Shown here: positions 17,138 to 26,704 of the stretch, piece by piece
Layout of the letters: each line of letters opens with the position of its first letter
Position numbering within the stretch: the first letter of the stretch is position 1
From: Natronoarchaeum rubrum
GTDB lineage: Archaea; Halobacteriota; Halobacteria; Halobacteriales; Natronoarchaeaceae
Reading direction: 5' to 3'
Length of the DNA stretch: 64,000 nucleotides
Assembly (NCBI RefSeq): GCF_024494695.1
Contig: NZ_JANHDP010000005.1
Location: 186,001-250,000, forward strand
Position numbers and translations under genes: made by a program
Notes under the pieces: model-generated
Told to the model about the DNA's origin: nothing
The model's input: only the letters and a program-made list of their open reading frames with translations
The model's database searches: none

Positions 17138-18436
17138 ATGACGTACCTGTTCGTAGGGGCAGGCCAGGCGGGTGGTGCAATCGTCGACGCTATCTTCGAG
17201 TACACCGACGATTCGATGTTGGGACTTTTCGAATCGACCGACATCTCGACGCTCGGTCGGCCGCTGGTGTTCAACTCGACGATGCGTGACCTCCAGAACC
17301 TGTCGAACGTTCCCGAGGAAGACCAGTACGGTGTGGCAAAAGACCACGGACTGATCCAGGGGACCGAGCCGGGGTTCGAGGAGATGGTGACCGGCGGGTT
17401 CGGGCGGAACCCGGTGGACGCCGACGAGGTCATGAGCGAACACACCGACCAGCTGCAGGCGATCCTCGATGAGCGGTTCGGCAGTGGCGGGCTCGACCTA
17501 GACCTCGAGGACGAGGACGAGAACGAGGACGACGGGGCGTCCGCAGTCGAGAACTCCGACAATATTCAGTTTGCGTTTCTGTTTCTCGGCCTCGGCGGCG
17601 GTACGGGTTGTGGGATCGGACCGCATCTGGCACAGCAAATCAAGGAGTTTACCGACGGGTCGACGCACGTCGTTGCGGTCGCCGTGCTTCCCAACACCAG
17701 AGGCACGGGAGAGGACGACTCGGACGAGACAAATGCCGGACGCCAGGCCTGGAACGCCCGGTACGGGCTGGACCGTCTCGAGGATGCCGTCGACGGGATC
17801 GTGCTCGTCGACAATCAGCGGATCTCGTACCTCGACTCCGCCGGCGGCGAGTTCGGGGAGTACAACGAGTACGTCGCCACGGCGATCCACGATATGGTCG
17901 CGGGGCCGATGCTAAGTAGTGTCGACGCCAGCCAGGTCGACGGCGTCGACACCCCCGATATCGACGTTCGTGACATCATGACGTCGCTGTCGTTCGGTAT
18001 CGGCAACGACGAGTCCGAACCGGGCTACGGGGCGATCGGCCGGTCGGTGACCATGACCAAATCCCTGACCGGCTATCTGATGCCGTTTTTCGGAAACCGC
18101 GAGATCGACAGCGCGGCACTCTCCCGCCTGTCGGCATCGAAGCAGACGCTCGCGCGGGCAGACGCCGGGGACGCACAGAAGGCCATTTCCCTGGTGCGTG
18201 CTCCGAGCGGCAACTTGACCGCCGGCGCAAACAGCGTCGAGATCGGCACGGTAAAGGAGTATCTAGAGCGCAGTTGTAGCCTGAACGAGGTTAACATCGG
18301 CGTCGCACTCAGCGACAGAAACCTCGCGTCGGTGACGACGCTTTTGACCTACCAGCGGGAAGATCTGGATCGACTCGACGAGATCGAGCGGGCCGCCGAC
18401 GCCTACGAGGAGGAGACGGAGGAGCTACTCACATGA
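17138..18436 (+). CDS. Divergent tubulin/FtsZ-superfamily GTPase 2
   Basis: This 432-residue protein has the most complete GTPase signature of the three. T1 is GAGQAGGAI (7-15). The T4 signature GLGGGTGCG (151-159) is intact. IVLVDNQRI (221-229) follows, and the T7 catalytic loop TPDIDVRDIM (about 272-281) carries the aspartates that complete the active site of the neighbouring subunit in a filament. A long acidic insertion (about 118-140, EDEDENEDD) separates T1 from T4. The last 35 residues are an acidic helix. It overlaps the next small membrane gene by 4 nt (ATGA), so they are coupled. GTP-dependent polymerisation is the family expectation. Confidence 0.86.
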   Translation: MTYLFVGAGQAGGAIVDAIFEYTDDSMLGLFESTDISTLGRPLVFNSTMRDLQNLSNVPEEDQYGVAKDHGLIQGTEPGFEEMVTGGFGRNPVDADEVMSEHTDQLQAILDERFGSGGLDLDLEDEDENEDDGASAVENSDNIQFAFLFLGLGGGTGCGIGPHLAQQIKEFTDGSTHVVAVAVLPNTRGTGEDDSDETNAGRQAWNARYGLDRLEDAVDGIVLVDNQRISYLDSAGGEFGEYNEYVATAIHDMVAGPMLSSVDASQVDGVDTPDIDVRDIMTSLSFGIGNDESEPGYGAIGRSVTMTKSLTGYLMPFFGNREIDSAALSRLSASKQTLARADAGDAQKAISLVRAPSGNLTAGANSVEIGTVKEYLERSCSLNEVNIGVALSDRNLASVTTLLTYQREDLDRLDEIERAADAYEEETEELLT

Positions 18437-18711
18437 GCTCTCGGTGGTCACGCCGTATCGCAGTCAGCGTGCTGAGTGCGGTGGGAATCGCCACTCTTGG
18501 GGCGACACTCGCCATGGCAGCGAGTGATGGCTCGACGATCAGTGCCGCGATCGATGCGACGGAACTGCTCCGTTCGACCCGGTCGCTCTCCGAACAGATG
18601 GTCATCATCGCTGGCGGCGGGTTGTTGCTCGGAATCGGCGTCGGCGTCGTGGCCGCGGCGGGGATCACCTATTGGCTCAAGAATCGGCGGATCGAGAGGC
18701 GGTTACAATGA
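18433..18711 (+). CDS. Small two-helix membrane protein
   Basis: The 92-residue product has an N-terminal signal-like or TM segment (about 9-30, Ala/Leu/Val-rich after RWSRR), a short exoplasmic loop and a Gly-rich TM segment (about 56-82, IIAGGGLLLGIGVGVVAAAG) with a basic cytoplasmic tail (LKNRRIERRLQ). Start overlaps the tubulin-like stop by 4 nt and its own stop overlaps the next start (ATGA at 18708). Such coupling and the basic tail suggest a membrane anchor or assembly partner of the acidic tubulin-like protein. No named family recognised. Confidence 0.7.
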   Translation: MSSRWSRRIAVSVLSAVGIATLGATLAMAASDGSTISAAIDATELLRSTRSLSEQMVIIAGGGLLLGIGVGVVAAAGITYWLKNRRIERRLQ

Positions 18712-19466
18712 CTGGGCGGAGATGCGTCCTGTTGGTGGTCATCGCGTTGCTCGTGGGGGCCACCGCTGTCGGCGCACCCGTTGCCGCCAACGAGGCCGGC
18801 AACGGCGCCGAGAACGCCGATACCGAAGCGGTCGGGCTCGAAGGGATCGATCATCTGGTAGCAAACGACGAGGAGCTGGCCGCTCACGTCGGCGAGTACA
18901 GGGCGGCGACCGAAGCGTTCGAGACCGAACTCGACGAACTCAATGCGACGATCGACCGGATCGAAGGCGGCAACGATGGCGATCTCGGCGAGGCGGAGGC
19001 GATGCTCGAACGGCTCGACGATCGACACGAGAACATGACTACACAGGAAACGGAACTCAGACAGTATCTACTAACAGCGACGAGCGAAGGCAACGCGACG
19101 GGGACCTTCGACGCGATAGCAACGATCAACGACCGACAGGAGGACCGGACGGCTGCGCTGGCGACATCGACTGACGCGTACGTTACCGCGGTCGAAGACC
19201 GGCGATCGGACCCCCGATCGACCGTTCGGATGACGCTGTTTGGTTCGCTGCTTGGCGGACTCGTCGTCGGAATCGTTGCTGGAGCGGCCGTCCCAATCGT
19301 GGCAGCAAAGCGCGTTTCCGAGAAAATGAAGCTCAGCCGTGACGTGAGCTACGATCGGAAGGTCGTGCTGATCCCGGTTCTGGTCGGCATTGCGCTTGCA
19401 CTCGCCGGGATCGCTGTTCTCATCGTTCTCGGCGGCGGCGCGGAGCTACTGGAGGTGGTCCGATGA
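18708..19466 (+). CDS. Signal-peptide coiled-coil protein with two C-terminal TM helices
   Basis: The 252-residue product begins MTGRRCVLLVVIALLVG, a typical Sec signal ending near residue 27. It continues with an exoplasmic acidic coiled coil (about 45-165, heptad-like LDELNATIDRIE and LERLDDRHENM) and ends with two TM helices (about 178-198 and 221-244) joined by a basic cytoplasmic loop (AAKRVSEKMKLSRD). N-glycosylation sequons occur (for example NAT and NMT). I chose the ATG overlapping the previous stop rather than a start 12 codons upstream. It may sense or bridge the outer face of the complex. Confidence 0.72.
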   Translation: MTGRRCVLLVVIALLVGATAVGAPVAANEAGNGAENADTEAVGLEGIDHLVANDEELAAHVGEYRAATEAFETELDELNATIDRIEGGNDGDLGEAEAMLERLDDRHENMTTQETELRQYLLTATSEGNATGTFDAIATINDRQEDRTAALATSTDAYVTAVEDRRSDPRSTVRMTLFGSLLGGLVVGIVAGAAVPIVAAKRVSEKMKLSRDVSYDRKVVLIPVLVGIALALAGIAVLIVLGGGAELLEVVR

Positions 19467-21547
19467 ATCCGAACGTCCGAACTGCACTCGGCATCGGCGG
19501 ACTCATCGTCCTCGCTGCCGGACTCGGCGCCGGCATCTTCGTCTGGCGCGGTTCGCAAGCGGCGACCTGGTTCGTGATTATCGGTATTCCGGCCCTCGTC
19601 GTTACGGCGATCGCACTGTACGTTCGGGGCGTCATCGCCCGCAGCGGGACCAGCGAACAACAGTTCATCGAGACGCAGGCCCGGACGACCGCCGAGGAGT
19701 TCCAGGACTGCGTGCGCGAGGTGAACGACCTTGATGATGCGTATCCGAAGTGGACGCCGAGCGTCGACGCCAGACTGGAGTCGATCGAGGGAGATTTCCG
19801 ATCACAATCGGTCACGTTCGACCTCGAAACGGGATCGTTCAACCTCGGAAACGGTATCAAGGATGCGAACCTTCAGGAGTTCGAGCGACTCTCAAACGAG
19901 ATCGACGACGTAGAGGGGACTGTCGAGTCGTCGTTCCGCGAGTTCGTCGACGAGGAGTTGACGGCGATCGAAACGGCGTTCGAACGGCTCGAAGAGGCCG
20001 GACTCGTTCGAGCCGACCGGATCCACTCGCTGTCCGACGAGGAATCGATCCCCGAGTACCGCGACACGCTCGATCTGGCCCGCGAGGAGGCGACTGACAC
20101 GGTCGAGACGGCGATCGAGGCCGTCCGGGAAATGGGCCGCGGCGAGGACCGCCCCAGCGGCGTCGACACCGTAGAGAGCGATCTCGACGAGGCGGAGCGA
20201 GCGATCGACGACGACGAGTTCGAGCGTGCCGTCGCGTCGATACTCGACGCCCAGGACCGGCTTCGCGATCAGTACTCCGGCTCGTTCGAGGAAGAACGGG
20301 ATGCAGTGTTGGAGCTGGTCGACGCCGTCGACCGGGCCGACATCACGAGCCACGTTGATGCGGAGTATCTCGACAATGTCGATCGGATCGAAGCAACGAT
20401 TGAGGAACTGGACTCGGCGCTCGATCTCGGCGAACTGAGCCGTCCACGCTCGGAGCTTCGGGGCACCTGTCTCGACATCGTCGCGTCGATGGAGCGCGAG
20501 CTTGAAGATGACGTCCGAACGCTCCGGAATACGGAGCTTCCCTCGGGCTACTACAGGGAGCCAGCCGTCGTCGACGAGCGGTTCGTCGACGAACTCGACG
20601 ATATCGACGATCTCGGTCGGTTCACCGAGCGCTGGTCCGAAGTCGTGACGCGGCTGAGCGACGCCCTCGAGACGGCCAACACGAAGGCGGCGGTCGTCGA
20701 CGCGTACGACGACGTCGCGGTGACGATCGAGGACACGCTCGACGCCGAGGGCGAGGTGACCGACGACGACCTGCCGATGCGTCACGCCGACCAGTTCCTC
20801 GGCCTCTACTTCCGACGCAACGACGGGGTCGAGTTCGATCCTGCAGTCCCCGTTCTCAGGCGGGGCGATGTCGAAACGCACGATCTCACCGTCGATCTCA
20901 CCTACGAGCGGGGCGGCGACGCCCGCACCGCGACGGTCGAGATCACCGGCGGCGGCTACGACGAGACCAAGACCGTCGAGACGCGGATCGCCGGATCGGT
21001 AACGTTCGAGGCGGTCCCGGAAGGAACTCACACCCTTTCTGCGGATCCCGGCGACAGCGCGTTCGGTCGGGTCGAGCGGGACGTAACGATCGGCGGCGAT
21101 ACGACGGCGAGCGTCGATTTCACCGAGCAGAGTCTCCGGGACCAGCTCTGTGAAGGCGTCGACGCCGATATGGAGGAGCTCGTCCCCGAGATGAGTCCGC
21201 GGCTGGAGTCGCTGTTCGAGGAACAGGGCTACGTCTCGACTGCGATGGAACTGCCGGTTCGGGACACTCACGCACCGTGTTTGCTCGCGGTCTGGTGCGA
21301 CGAGGCGGGCTACGACATCTGCCGCGACGGCGACGAGATCGTCGTCTACGACGGCGACCAGCTCGAACGCGAGCTTACCAACGTACTTCGATACAACGTC
21401 GAGGTCGGGGAGCAGCTCCCCTACGACGAGCTCGAACAGAACTTCCTCTCTGCGCCGGTCCCCGTCGCCGTCATTCGGGACGTGGTCGCAGGAGTCGACA
21501 GCGAGTACGACGTAACGACGACACAGACAGCAATCGAGGTCAACTAA
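19463..21547 (+). CDS. Two-TM anchor with long cytoplasmic coiled coil and beta-sandwich
   Basis: The 694-residue product starts with two TM segments (about 7-27 and 35-54), then an acidic helical rod of some 380 residues. A PEGA/CnaB-like beta-sandwich (about 470-550; SVTFEAVPEGTHTLSADPG) and a C-terminal alpha/beta region (about 560-694; CDEAGYDICRDGDEIVVYDG) complete it. Its start overlaps the upstream stop by 4 nt and its stop is 1 nt from tubulin-like gene 3. The architecture parallels the 509- and 678-residue proteins of the same train, so several cytoplasmic rods appear to hang from the membrane. Confidence 0.72.
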   Translation: MNPNVRTALGIGGLIVLAAGLGAGIFVWRGSQAATWFVIIGIPALVVTAIALYVRGVIARSGTSEQQFIETQARTTAEEFQDCVREVNDLDDAYPKWTPSVDARLESIEGDFRSQSVTFDLETGSFNLGNGIKDANLQEFERLSNEIDDVEGTVESSFREFVDEELTAIETAFERLEEAGLVRADRIHSLSDEESIPEYRDTLDLAREEATDTVETAIEAVREMGRGEDRPSGVDTVESDLDEAERAIDDDEFERAVASILDAQDRLRDQYSGSFEEERDAVLELVDAVDRADITSHVDAEYLDNVDRIEATIEELDSALDLGELSRPRSELRGTCLDIVASMERELEDDVRTLRNTELPSGYYREPAVVDERFVDELDDIDDLGRFTERWSEVVTRLSDALETANTKAAVVDAYDDVAVTIEDTLDAEGEVTDDDLPMRHADQFLGLYFRRNDGVEFDPAVPVLRRGDVETHDLTVDLTYERGGDARTATVEITGGGYDETKTVETRIAGSVTFEAVPEGTHTLSADPGDSAFGRVERDVTIGGDTTASVDFTEQSLRDQLCEGVDADMEELVPEMSPRLESLFEEQGYVSTAMELPVRDTHAPCLLAVWCDEAGYDICRDGDEIVVYDGDQLERELTNVLRYNVEVGEQLPYDELEQNFLSAPVPVAVIRDVVAGVDSEYDVTTTQTAIEVN

Positions 21548-21548
21548 A

Positions 21549-22778
21549 ATGGCACAAAGCGACACATTCACCAGATGGAGCGTTATCGCGTCCGGGGAGG
21601 GCGGCGGCCGGGTCGCCTCACAGTTCTTTGACCGGACGGAAAACCCAGGTATCGACGATCGAATACTGGTGATGAACACGAACCGGGCGGACCTCCGGAA
21701 CACCATCGACAGGCTGAGCGATCAGCTGGGGTCGAACGGAAACGAGGAGGAGATGATGGAATCACACGCCCTCGAGTTCGGCTCCCAACAGGGTGCGGGG
21801 AACTTCTTCCCTAACGGCGAGGCGTGCGCCCGAGAGGACTTCGACCGCATCGTCAGGCGGATCAAGGAGTTCAACACCGCCGACGCGTTCATGCACGTCG
21901 CGACGCTGGGCGGGGGCACCGGCAACGGCTCGATCCCCTACACGATCGACCAGTTCCGAAGCGGGCTCGACGACCTCGACGATGCAGGAGCCTCCGAGGA
22001 GTGGATGGACAGCGTGATCCACACCGCCTTCGGCATCTGGCCATACTACTACGAGAATCCGCAACGTCATTTCAACGCCGTCTGTGGCCTCTCCCGCTTG
22101 CTCCGAACGCAGGATGACAAGCAAAACGCCGATATGGTGTTGCTCGCGGCGAACTCCCATCTCGATCAGGAAGAAAACGGCGGCAGCCGCCACTACGACT
22201 CGATCAACGAGGCGATCATCACCGCGATCGACCTGATGATCGGAGCGGGGCGGGAGACCAGAAGCGTGATCGACGTGAAAGATTACGTGACGATCCCCTC
22301 CCAGATGGACGCCTATCACTTCTCGCCCGCCGTCGCGACGGATCTCAATGGGGACGTCTACGAACTGGAGTACATGCTCGATCAGGCCGCGGAGAACACG
22401 TACGTTCCGATGGACATCGGAACGACATCTGCCGCGTACGCGATCGTCCGTGCGCCCGAGAAGATGATCGAAAACGAGGTCATCACCGAACCGGACGTGT
22501 ACGGCGCGTTTCGCGACTGGACCGGAAAGCACGACATCAACGTCGCGGGGCAGGCGAGTCTCACCCCGAAGCGGGGGCGCGGAAGCGACGTCGACGTGCT
22601 CCTGTTGCTCGGCGGCTTCGATCTGAACCCGCTGCTGGAACACTCCAGAGACGAGTTTGAGATGCTCGGCGACAGTCTCGCCGGGCAGAGCCGCGGCGAC
22701 GGAGCCGACCTCAGTAGCGCTGAACTCGATCGTATCGTCGACAACCTCGAAACGTACGTCGAACGGAACGCGGAGTGA
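21549..22778 (+). CDS. Divergent tubulin/FtsZ-superfamily GTPase 3
   Basis: This 409-residue protein has a degenerate T1 (ASGEGGGRVAS, 14-24), a clear T4 signature LGGGTGNGS (120-128), VMNTNRAD where FtsZ has its T2/T3 strand, and SVIDVKDYVT, which aligns with the T7 loop DIDVRDIMT of paralogue 2. An Asp/Glu-rich insert (about 60-70) lies between T1 and T4. It is read one base after the 694-residue anchor and one base before the 955-residue membrane protein. The three tubulin-like products are far from each other, suggesting distinct roles or a hetero-polymer. Confidence 0.82.
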   Translation: MAQSDTFTRWSVIASGEGGGRVASQFFDRTENPGIDDRILVMNTNRADLRNTIDRLSDQLGSNGNEEEMMESHALEFGSQQGAGNFFPNGEACAREDFDRIVRRIKEFNTADAFMHVATLGGGTGNGSIPYTIDQFRSGLDDLDDAGASEEWMDSVIHTAFGIWPYYYENPQRHFNAVCGLSRLLRTQDDKQNADMVLLAANSHLDQEENGGSRHYDSINEAIITAIDLMIGAGRETRSVIDVKDYVTIPSQMDAYHFSPAVATDLNGDVYELEYMLDQAAENTYVPMDIGTTSAAYAIVRAPEKMIENEVITEPDVYGAFRDWTGKHDINVAGQASLTPKRGRGSDVDVLLLLGGFDLNPLLEHSRDEFEMLGDSLAGQSRGDGADLSSAELDRIVDNLETYVERNAE

Positions 22779-22779
22779 C

Positions 22780-25647
22780 ATGGTCGCACACGGATCTACA
22801 GCCGGTGATCGGATCTCGCCCCTGATTCGAGTCGCTACCGTCGCGGTACTCCTCGTCGCCGCCGTAACCGCCGGTGCGCTCGTCGCGGATGTCGCAGCGG
22901 GCGAGACCGGCGATCTGGAGCGAGACGGCGCCGACCTGATCGTCGATATCTCGGGGATAAACGCTCCCGACGAGGTCGTCGTGAACGTCACCGAACCGAC
23001 CGACGAGTTACGGTACGTCGAAAACGCGACCGGCGCGGGCGACGAAATCAGAATCGACGTTCGAGACCCCGCCGAAGGCACGATAGAGGGGACCGATCTG
23101 ACCGCCGCGACGGTAACCGTCACCGTCGAAACCAACGACGGTAGCGAAACAGTTGCCGAGAACGCCACGGTCGATCTCAGCTACGCGGCGTTCGACGAGT
23201 CGGCGCCGACCTGGATCGACGATGGCGAGGTCCGTGTGCCCATGGACGGCGACGCAACCACCGGCTTCGGCGGGAGTGCGACGGTCGGAGTTACATCGGG
23301 TAGCGGAGATGAGGCTGCGTTCGACCCGATCGACGCGAACGTGACCGATGACGGTACGCAGCTTTCGATCGATCACGCAGAGCTTGTCGACGCCGTCGAG
23401 CCGTCCGAGACGATCAGGCTCGACGTCCGATCGAACGGCGACCGGATCGCAGAAGCGCCGATCTCTTACAATCCGGAGCTGCGGGCTCCGAACGACGAAC
23501 TCGCCGTCTGGCACCCCCTCATTCAGGAGAGCGACGAGTACACGGTCGAGGTGAATGGTGACCCCGTCGACGCGGAATCGCTTTCGATGCGTGACGCCGA
23601 AATCAGGATCGACAACCACACCGCCGTCGGAAACGAGATCAGCGTCGACGGTGGAGGGCTCTCGTTCGACCTCAATGGGACCGATCTCGTCGTCCACGAA
23701 CTCAACGCGACGGTAACCGACGATGGGCTGGTGTTCGAACAGGGCGTTTCAGGGCTCGGTGTGAGCGCCGCGATGGACGCATCCGACGGACGGCAACTGC
23801 TCGACGAGAGACAGACGATTGGCGAAGATCGAACGCTCGCGATCGATGGGGTGAGTCACGATGACGAACTGCTGCTGTCGACTGACGCCGGAACTGCCAC
23901 TGTCAGTCTCGCAAAAGCGACGACCGAAGGCGTAAGCCAGAGCGGGATGCCGTATCTGGTGATCGGAGCGCTGCTCGGCGTTCCGCTCGTCGCCGGAGGT
24001 GGACTCGGCGTGGCCGCCAGCGTGTTGGGTGGGAGACCGAAGCGGCGGCGTCTCGTGCTCGCAGCAGGGCTAACGATCCTGCCCCTGCTGGTCCTGACGA
24101 CCGTGATACTGGTGATAACGGGGAACGATCTAAACTCGGTCGATCTCGCAGTCCACGGATCGGCAGTGGTCGGTCTGTTACTCGGGACCGTCGTGTCGTC
24201 GGGAGCCTATCGTTTCCTGGGGTCGAAGCCAGGCGGCGGCGCTACGAAAACAACCGTCAGCGTGGATATCACGGACGGAGAGCGCAAGCACAGTGGGCGA
24301 ATACCGGTCGTATACAGAAAGCCGGACTCCAACTCCTGGAAAGATAAACGGGTGATCCGAAACGGGAGCGGGACGGTAACGATTCCCGGGAGCGGTTCGT
24401 GGGAGCTCATGGCAGTCGTCAAGACCGATGACGGCAAGTACAAATCCGATATCGTTCCGGTGAGCGGTCGAAACGTGGAGGCGACGCTGACGATTTCGCT
24501 CCCAACGAATCTGACCGTGACCGATGGAGAGAGTGGCAAGCCGATCACCGGCGCGACGGTGCGGCGCGAAGACGGGACGACGGTCACCACAGGGGCGGAT
24601 GGGATGGTAACGGTCGAGTCTCCCGAAGACGATTCGAGTGAGACGATCGAAATCGATCACGAAAAGTATCAGGCCACGACGACGACGGTATCCTTCGGGC
24701 AGCAACGTGACCACACGGTCGAACTCCGCCCGAGAACCGGTAGCATCCGCATCGTCTCGCAGATAGATGGCACCCCCACCGAATCGATGGAGCTTCGGGT
24801 GACACCGGAGAGCGGAGAACGATTCCTGCGGGACCGCTCCGAGGGCAGTCGAACGACGACTGGCCGGAACGGGGTCGCGACACGTGAGAATGTCATGGTG
24901 GGTCAGTATCGGATCGAGATCCCGTCGCCGGGCGGCCGTTCAGATGTGTTCAAAGGCGGCGAGGAACGACTGACAGTACGGGAAGGCGGCACCGCGACAG
25001 CCGAAGTCGACGCGCGTTTCACCTGGACGCTCTCGCGAGAACAGCGCAGTCGCATCGACGCAATCCGCACGGAGGTCCGTTCGCTGTCGGATCACTCCCG
25101 ACGCGATACGACGATCCCACAGTATTACGGTTCCGTCGTCGAGTCGATGCTAGACGGCGTCGAATCGTTGCCCGACGCCGGCCACCATTTCGTCGGAACC
25201 AGCACGGACCCGGATACGGCCGCCGACCTGACGCTCGACGCCGCGGAACGAGCCGTCGAGGCGATCAACGACGCGATGACGACGAAGAGAAACGTCGACC
25301 TCTTTGCCGCCTGTACGGATATGCCGAGTTCGACCGTCCGGTGGGATGGGGAGTTCGACATCGCGGACCTCCTCGAACGGCTCGACTCCGAGCCGACGGC
25401 CCAGCGAAATGAGCTCAAAGAGCGGTACGAGGAGGTTGCCGATCAGATCGAGCGCTCCCGCGGTGACGTCTCCGAGATCGGGCCGGTCAAAGAGATGCAC
25501 CAACGAGCCTGGGAACTGGTCAGAGCAACCAGCGGTGGCCAAGAGACGATCGCTACCGCCTACGCCTCCCTATTGGTGCTCGATGCAGTCGCGTCTTTCT
25601 TCGAGCACGACGCCCTCCACGAACGACTCTCACGGACGGTGTTTTAA
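22780..25647 (+). CDS. Large membrane protein: exoplasmic beta domain, three TMs, cytoplasmic CnaB-like and helical domains
   Basis: The 955-residue product (ATG at 22780; upstream in-frame codons overlap the previous gene and are rejected) has a signal/TM (17-39), an exoplasmic beta-rich region to about 385 with many NAT/NGT sequons, and three TM helices (about 391-417, 424-447 and 455-480). Then come carboxypeptidase-regulatory/CnaB-like sandwiches (about 485-770; GKPITGATVRREDGTTVTT). A final helical domain (about 770-955) begins near RRDTTIPQYYGS and resembles the HTIPNHFLS module of the 678-residue protein. It likely links outside sandwiches to the cytoplasmic filament system. Confidence 0.72.
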   Translation: MVAHGSTAGDRISPLIRVATVAVLLVAAVTAGALVADVAAGETGDLERDGADLIVDISGINAPDEVVVNVTEPTDELRYVENATGAGDEIRIDVRDPAEGTIEGTDLTAATVTVTVETNDGSETVAENATVDLSYAAFDESAPTWIDDGEVRVPMDGDATTGFGGSATVGVTSGSGDEAAFDPIDANVTDDGTQLSIDHAELVDAVEPSETIRLDVRSNGDRIAEAPISYNPELRAPNDELAVWHPLIQESDEYTVEVNGDPVDAESLSMRDAEIRIDNHTAVGNEISVDGGGLSFDLNGTDLVVHELNATVTDDGLVFEQGVSGLGVSAAMDASDGRQLLDERQTIGEDRTLAIDGVSHDDELLLSTDAGTATVSLAKATTEGVSQSGMPYLVIGALLGVPLVAGGGLGVAASVLGGRPKRRRLVLAAGLTILPLLVLTTVILVITGNDLNSVDLAVHGSAVVGLLLGTVVSSGAYRFLGSKPGGGATKTTVSVDITDGERKHSGRIPVVYRKPDSNSWKDKRVIRNGSGTVTIPGSGSWELMAVVKTDDGKYKSDIVPVSGRNVEATLTISLPTNLTVTDGESGKPITGATVRREDGTTVTTGADGMVTVESPEDDSSETIEIDHEKYQATTTTVSFGQQRDHTVELRPRTGSIRIVSQIDGTPTESMELRVTPESGERFLRDRSEGSRTTTGRNGVATRENVMVGQYRIEIPSPGGRSDVFKGGEERLTVREGGTATAEVDARFTWTLSREQRSRIDAIRTEVRSLSDHSRRDTTIPQYYGSVVESMLDGVESLPDAGHHFVGTSTDPDTAADLTLDAAERAVEAINDAMTTKRNVDLFAACTDMPSSTVRWDGEFDIADLLERLDSEPTAQRNELKERYEEVADQIERSRGDVSEIGPVKEMHQRAWELVRATSGGQETIATAYASLLVLDAVASFFEHDALHERLSRTVF

Positions 25648-25651
25648 CAAC

Positions 25652-26704
25652 ATGAGTGAAACGAATCTCGACGACCCGCTACCGACTCCTGCCCGAGTGG
25701 CAGTAGTATTCACCGCTTTCGTCGTCGTAACCGCAATGGTTGTGCCGATAGCCACTACCGGAGCGGCCGCCGACGAACGCAATAGGCTCGGAGCGGTTGA
25801 CGATCCCGAAACCGCCGAAGAGTACTTCGAGACGTTCCGTACGATGGAGGGGACAGCGGCCTACGAGGAGTACGACGAGTTCGAGACGCTTCGAACGTTT
25901 GCCATTTCGCAGACACAGGAGATCGGTACGCTCGACGCCGAAGCGGAGGCCGAACTCGCTGCGGTCCTCGAAACGATGCGGACGTTCGAGAGCGCCTACA
26001 ATAACGCCGAGGACGGCCAATTCGAGGCGAGTCTCGACACCGTCGAGGACGTCGACGCCGCAATAGAGGAACTCGAGACGTATGACGAGACACAGGCGAC
26101 GTTGGCGGATCTCGCGGTGACTCGGTTCTACGAACGGTTAGGTGACGGCCTCCGGGAGGACGCAGAGGCTGCCGAACGCACACCGGACCGGCTCGAACTA
26201 CTCTCGATGACGGTCACTGCGTACGAACGTGCGAACTTGCCAGACGAGGCAGCGGAGTTCAATCTCCGAGCCGAGCAGCTCTCCGCCGAGTACGAGAACG
26301 ATCTCGAGCAAATCAACGAGACGGAAGCGGCCGCCGGGGCGCTGTTGGAGGGGTGCTCCGACTGTACGAAAACCACAGCCGCTCTCGCCGGGAACCCGAA
26401 CGTACTGGCTCTGTTCGAGCATTACCGTACCGCACAGGCGGTCAACGCGGACGTACAGGACGCCCAAGCGGCAGCCGAAAGTCATGGCCTCTCCGAACGC
26501 GAGGAGGAGCTCGCTGCGAGGAGCGAGACGGTCAGTAACGCTCGGACGTCGCTAGCGCTGGCATCGGTCTCTGTCCTGATGGGTTACGGCGTGGTCGTCG
26601 GCCTACTCAGCTCGCTGCTGTTCGGCCGAGTGTTCACCTGGCAACGAACGTACGACCGGGCACAGATCGGAGCAGTCGTTTCGGTGGGTGATACCGATGT
26701 CTAG
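25652..26704 (+). CDS. Exoplasmic helical protein with N- and C-terminal TM segments
   Basis: The 350-residue product has an N-terminal signal/TM (about 13-38), an acidic all-helical exoplasmic region (39-300) rich in Glu/Ala with a CSDC pair (about 230), and a C-terminal TM (about 304-330) with a short tail. The helical region resembles tetratricopeptide-like or coiled-coil bundles but no exact repeat can be shown. Its stop overlaps the next start by 8 nt. It pairs with the 789-residue protein, which has the same orientation in the membrane. Confidence 0.68.
   Translation: MSETNLDDPLPTPARVAVVFTAFVVVTAMVVPIATTGAAADERNRLGAVDDPETAEEYFETFRTMEGTAAYEEYDEFETLRTFAISQTQEIGTLDAEAEAELAAVLETMRTFESAYNNAEDGQFEASLDTVEDVDAAIEELETYDETQATLADLAVTRFYERLGDGLREDAEAAERTPDRLELLSMTVTAYERANLPDEAAEFNLRAEQLSAEYENDLEQINETEAAAGALLEGCSDCTKTTAALAGNPNVLALFEHYRTAQAVNADVQDAQAAAESHGLSEREEELAARSETVSNARTSLALASVSVLMGYGVVVGLLSSLLFGRVFTWQRTYDRAQIGAVVSVGDTDV

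Noticed and set aside
19892..21706. 604-codon minus-strand frame
   Set aside because: Antisense shadow of the 694-residue anchor gene and start of tubulin-like gene 3; no recognisable domain and poor codon use.
22657..22779. N-terminal extension of the 955-residue protein
   Set aside because: The extra codons overlap tubulin-like gene 3 in another frame and lack membrane-protein character, while the ATG at 22780 directly precedes a signal sequence.
21762..23168. 468-codon minus-strand frame
   Set aside because: Spans two real plus-strand genes with matching coupled starts and stops.
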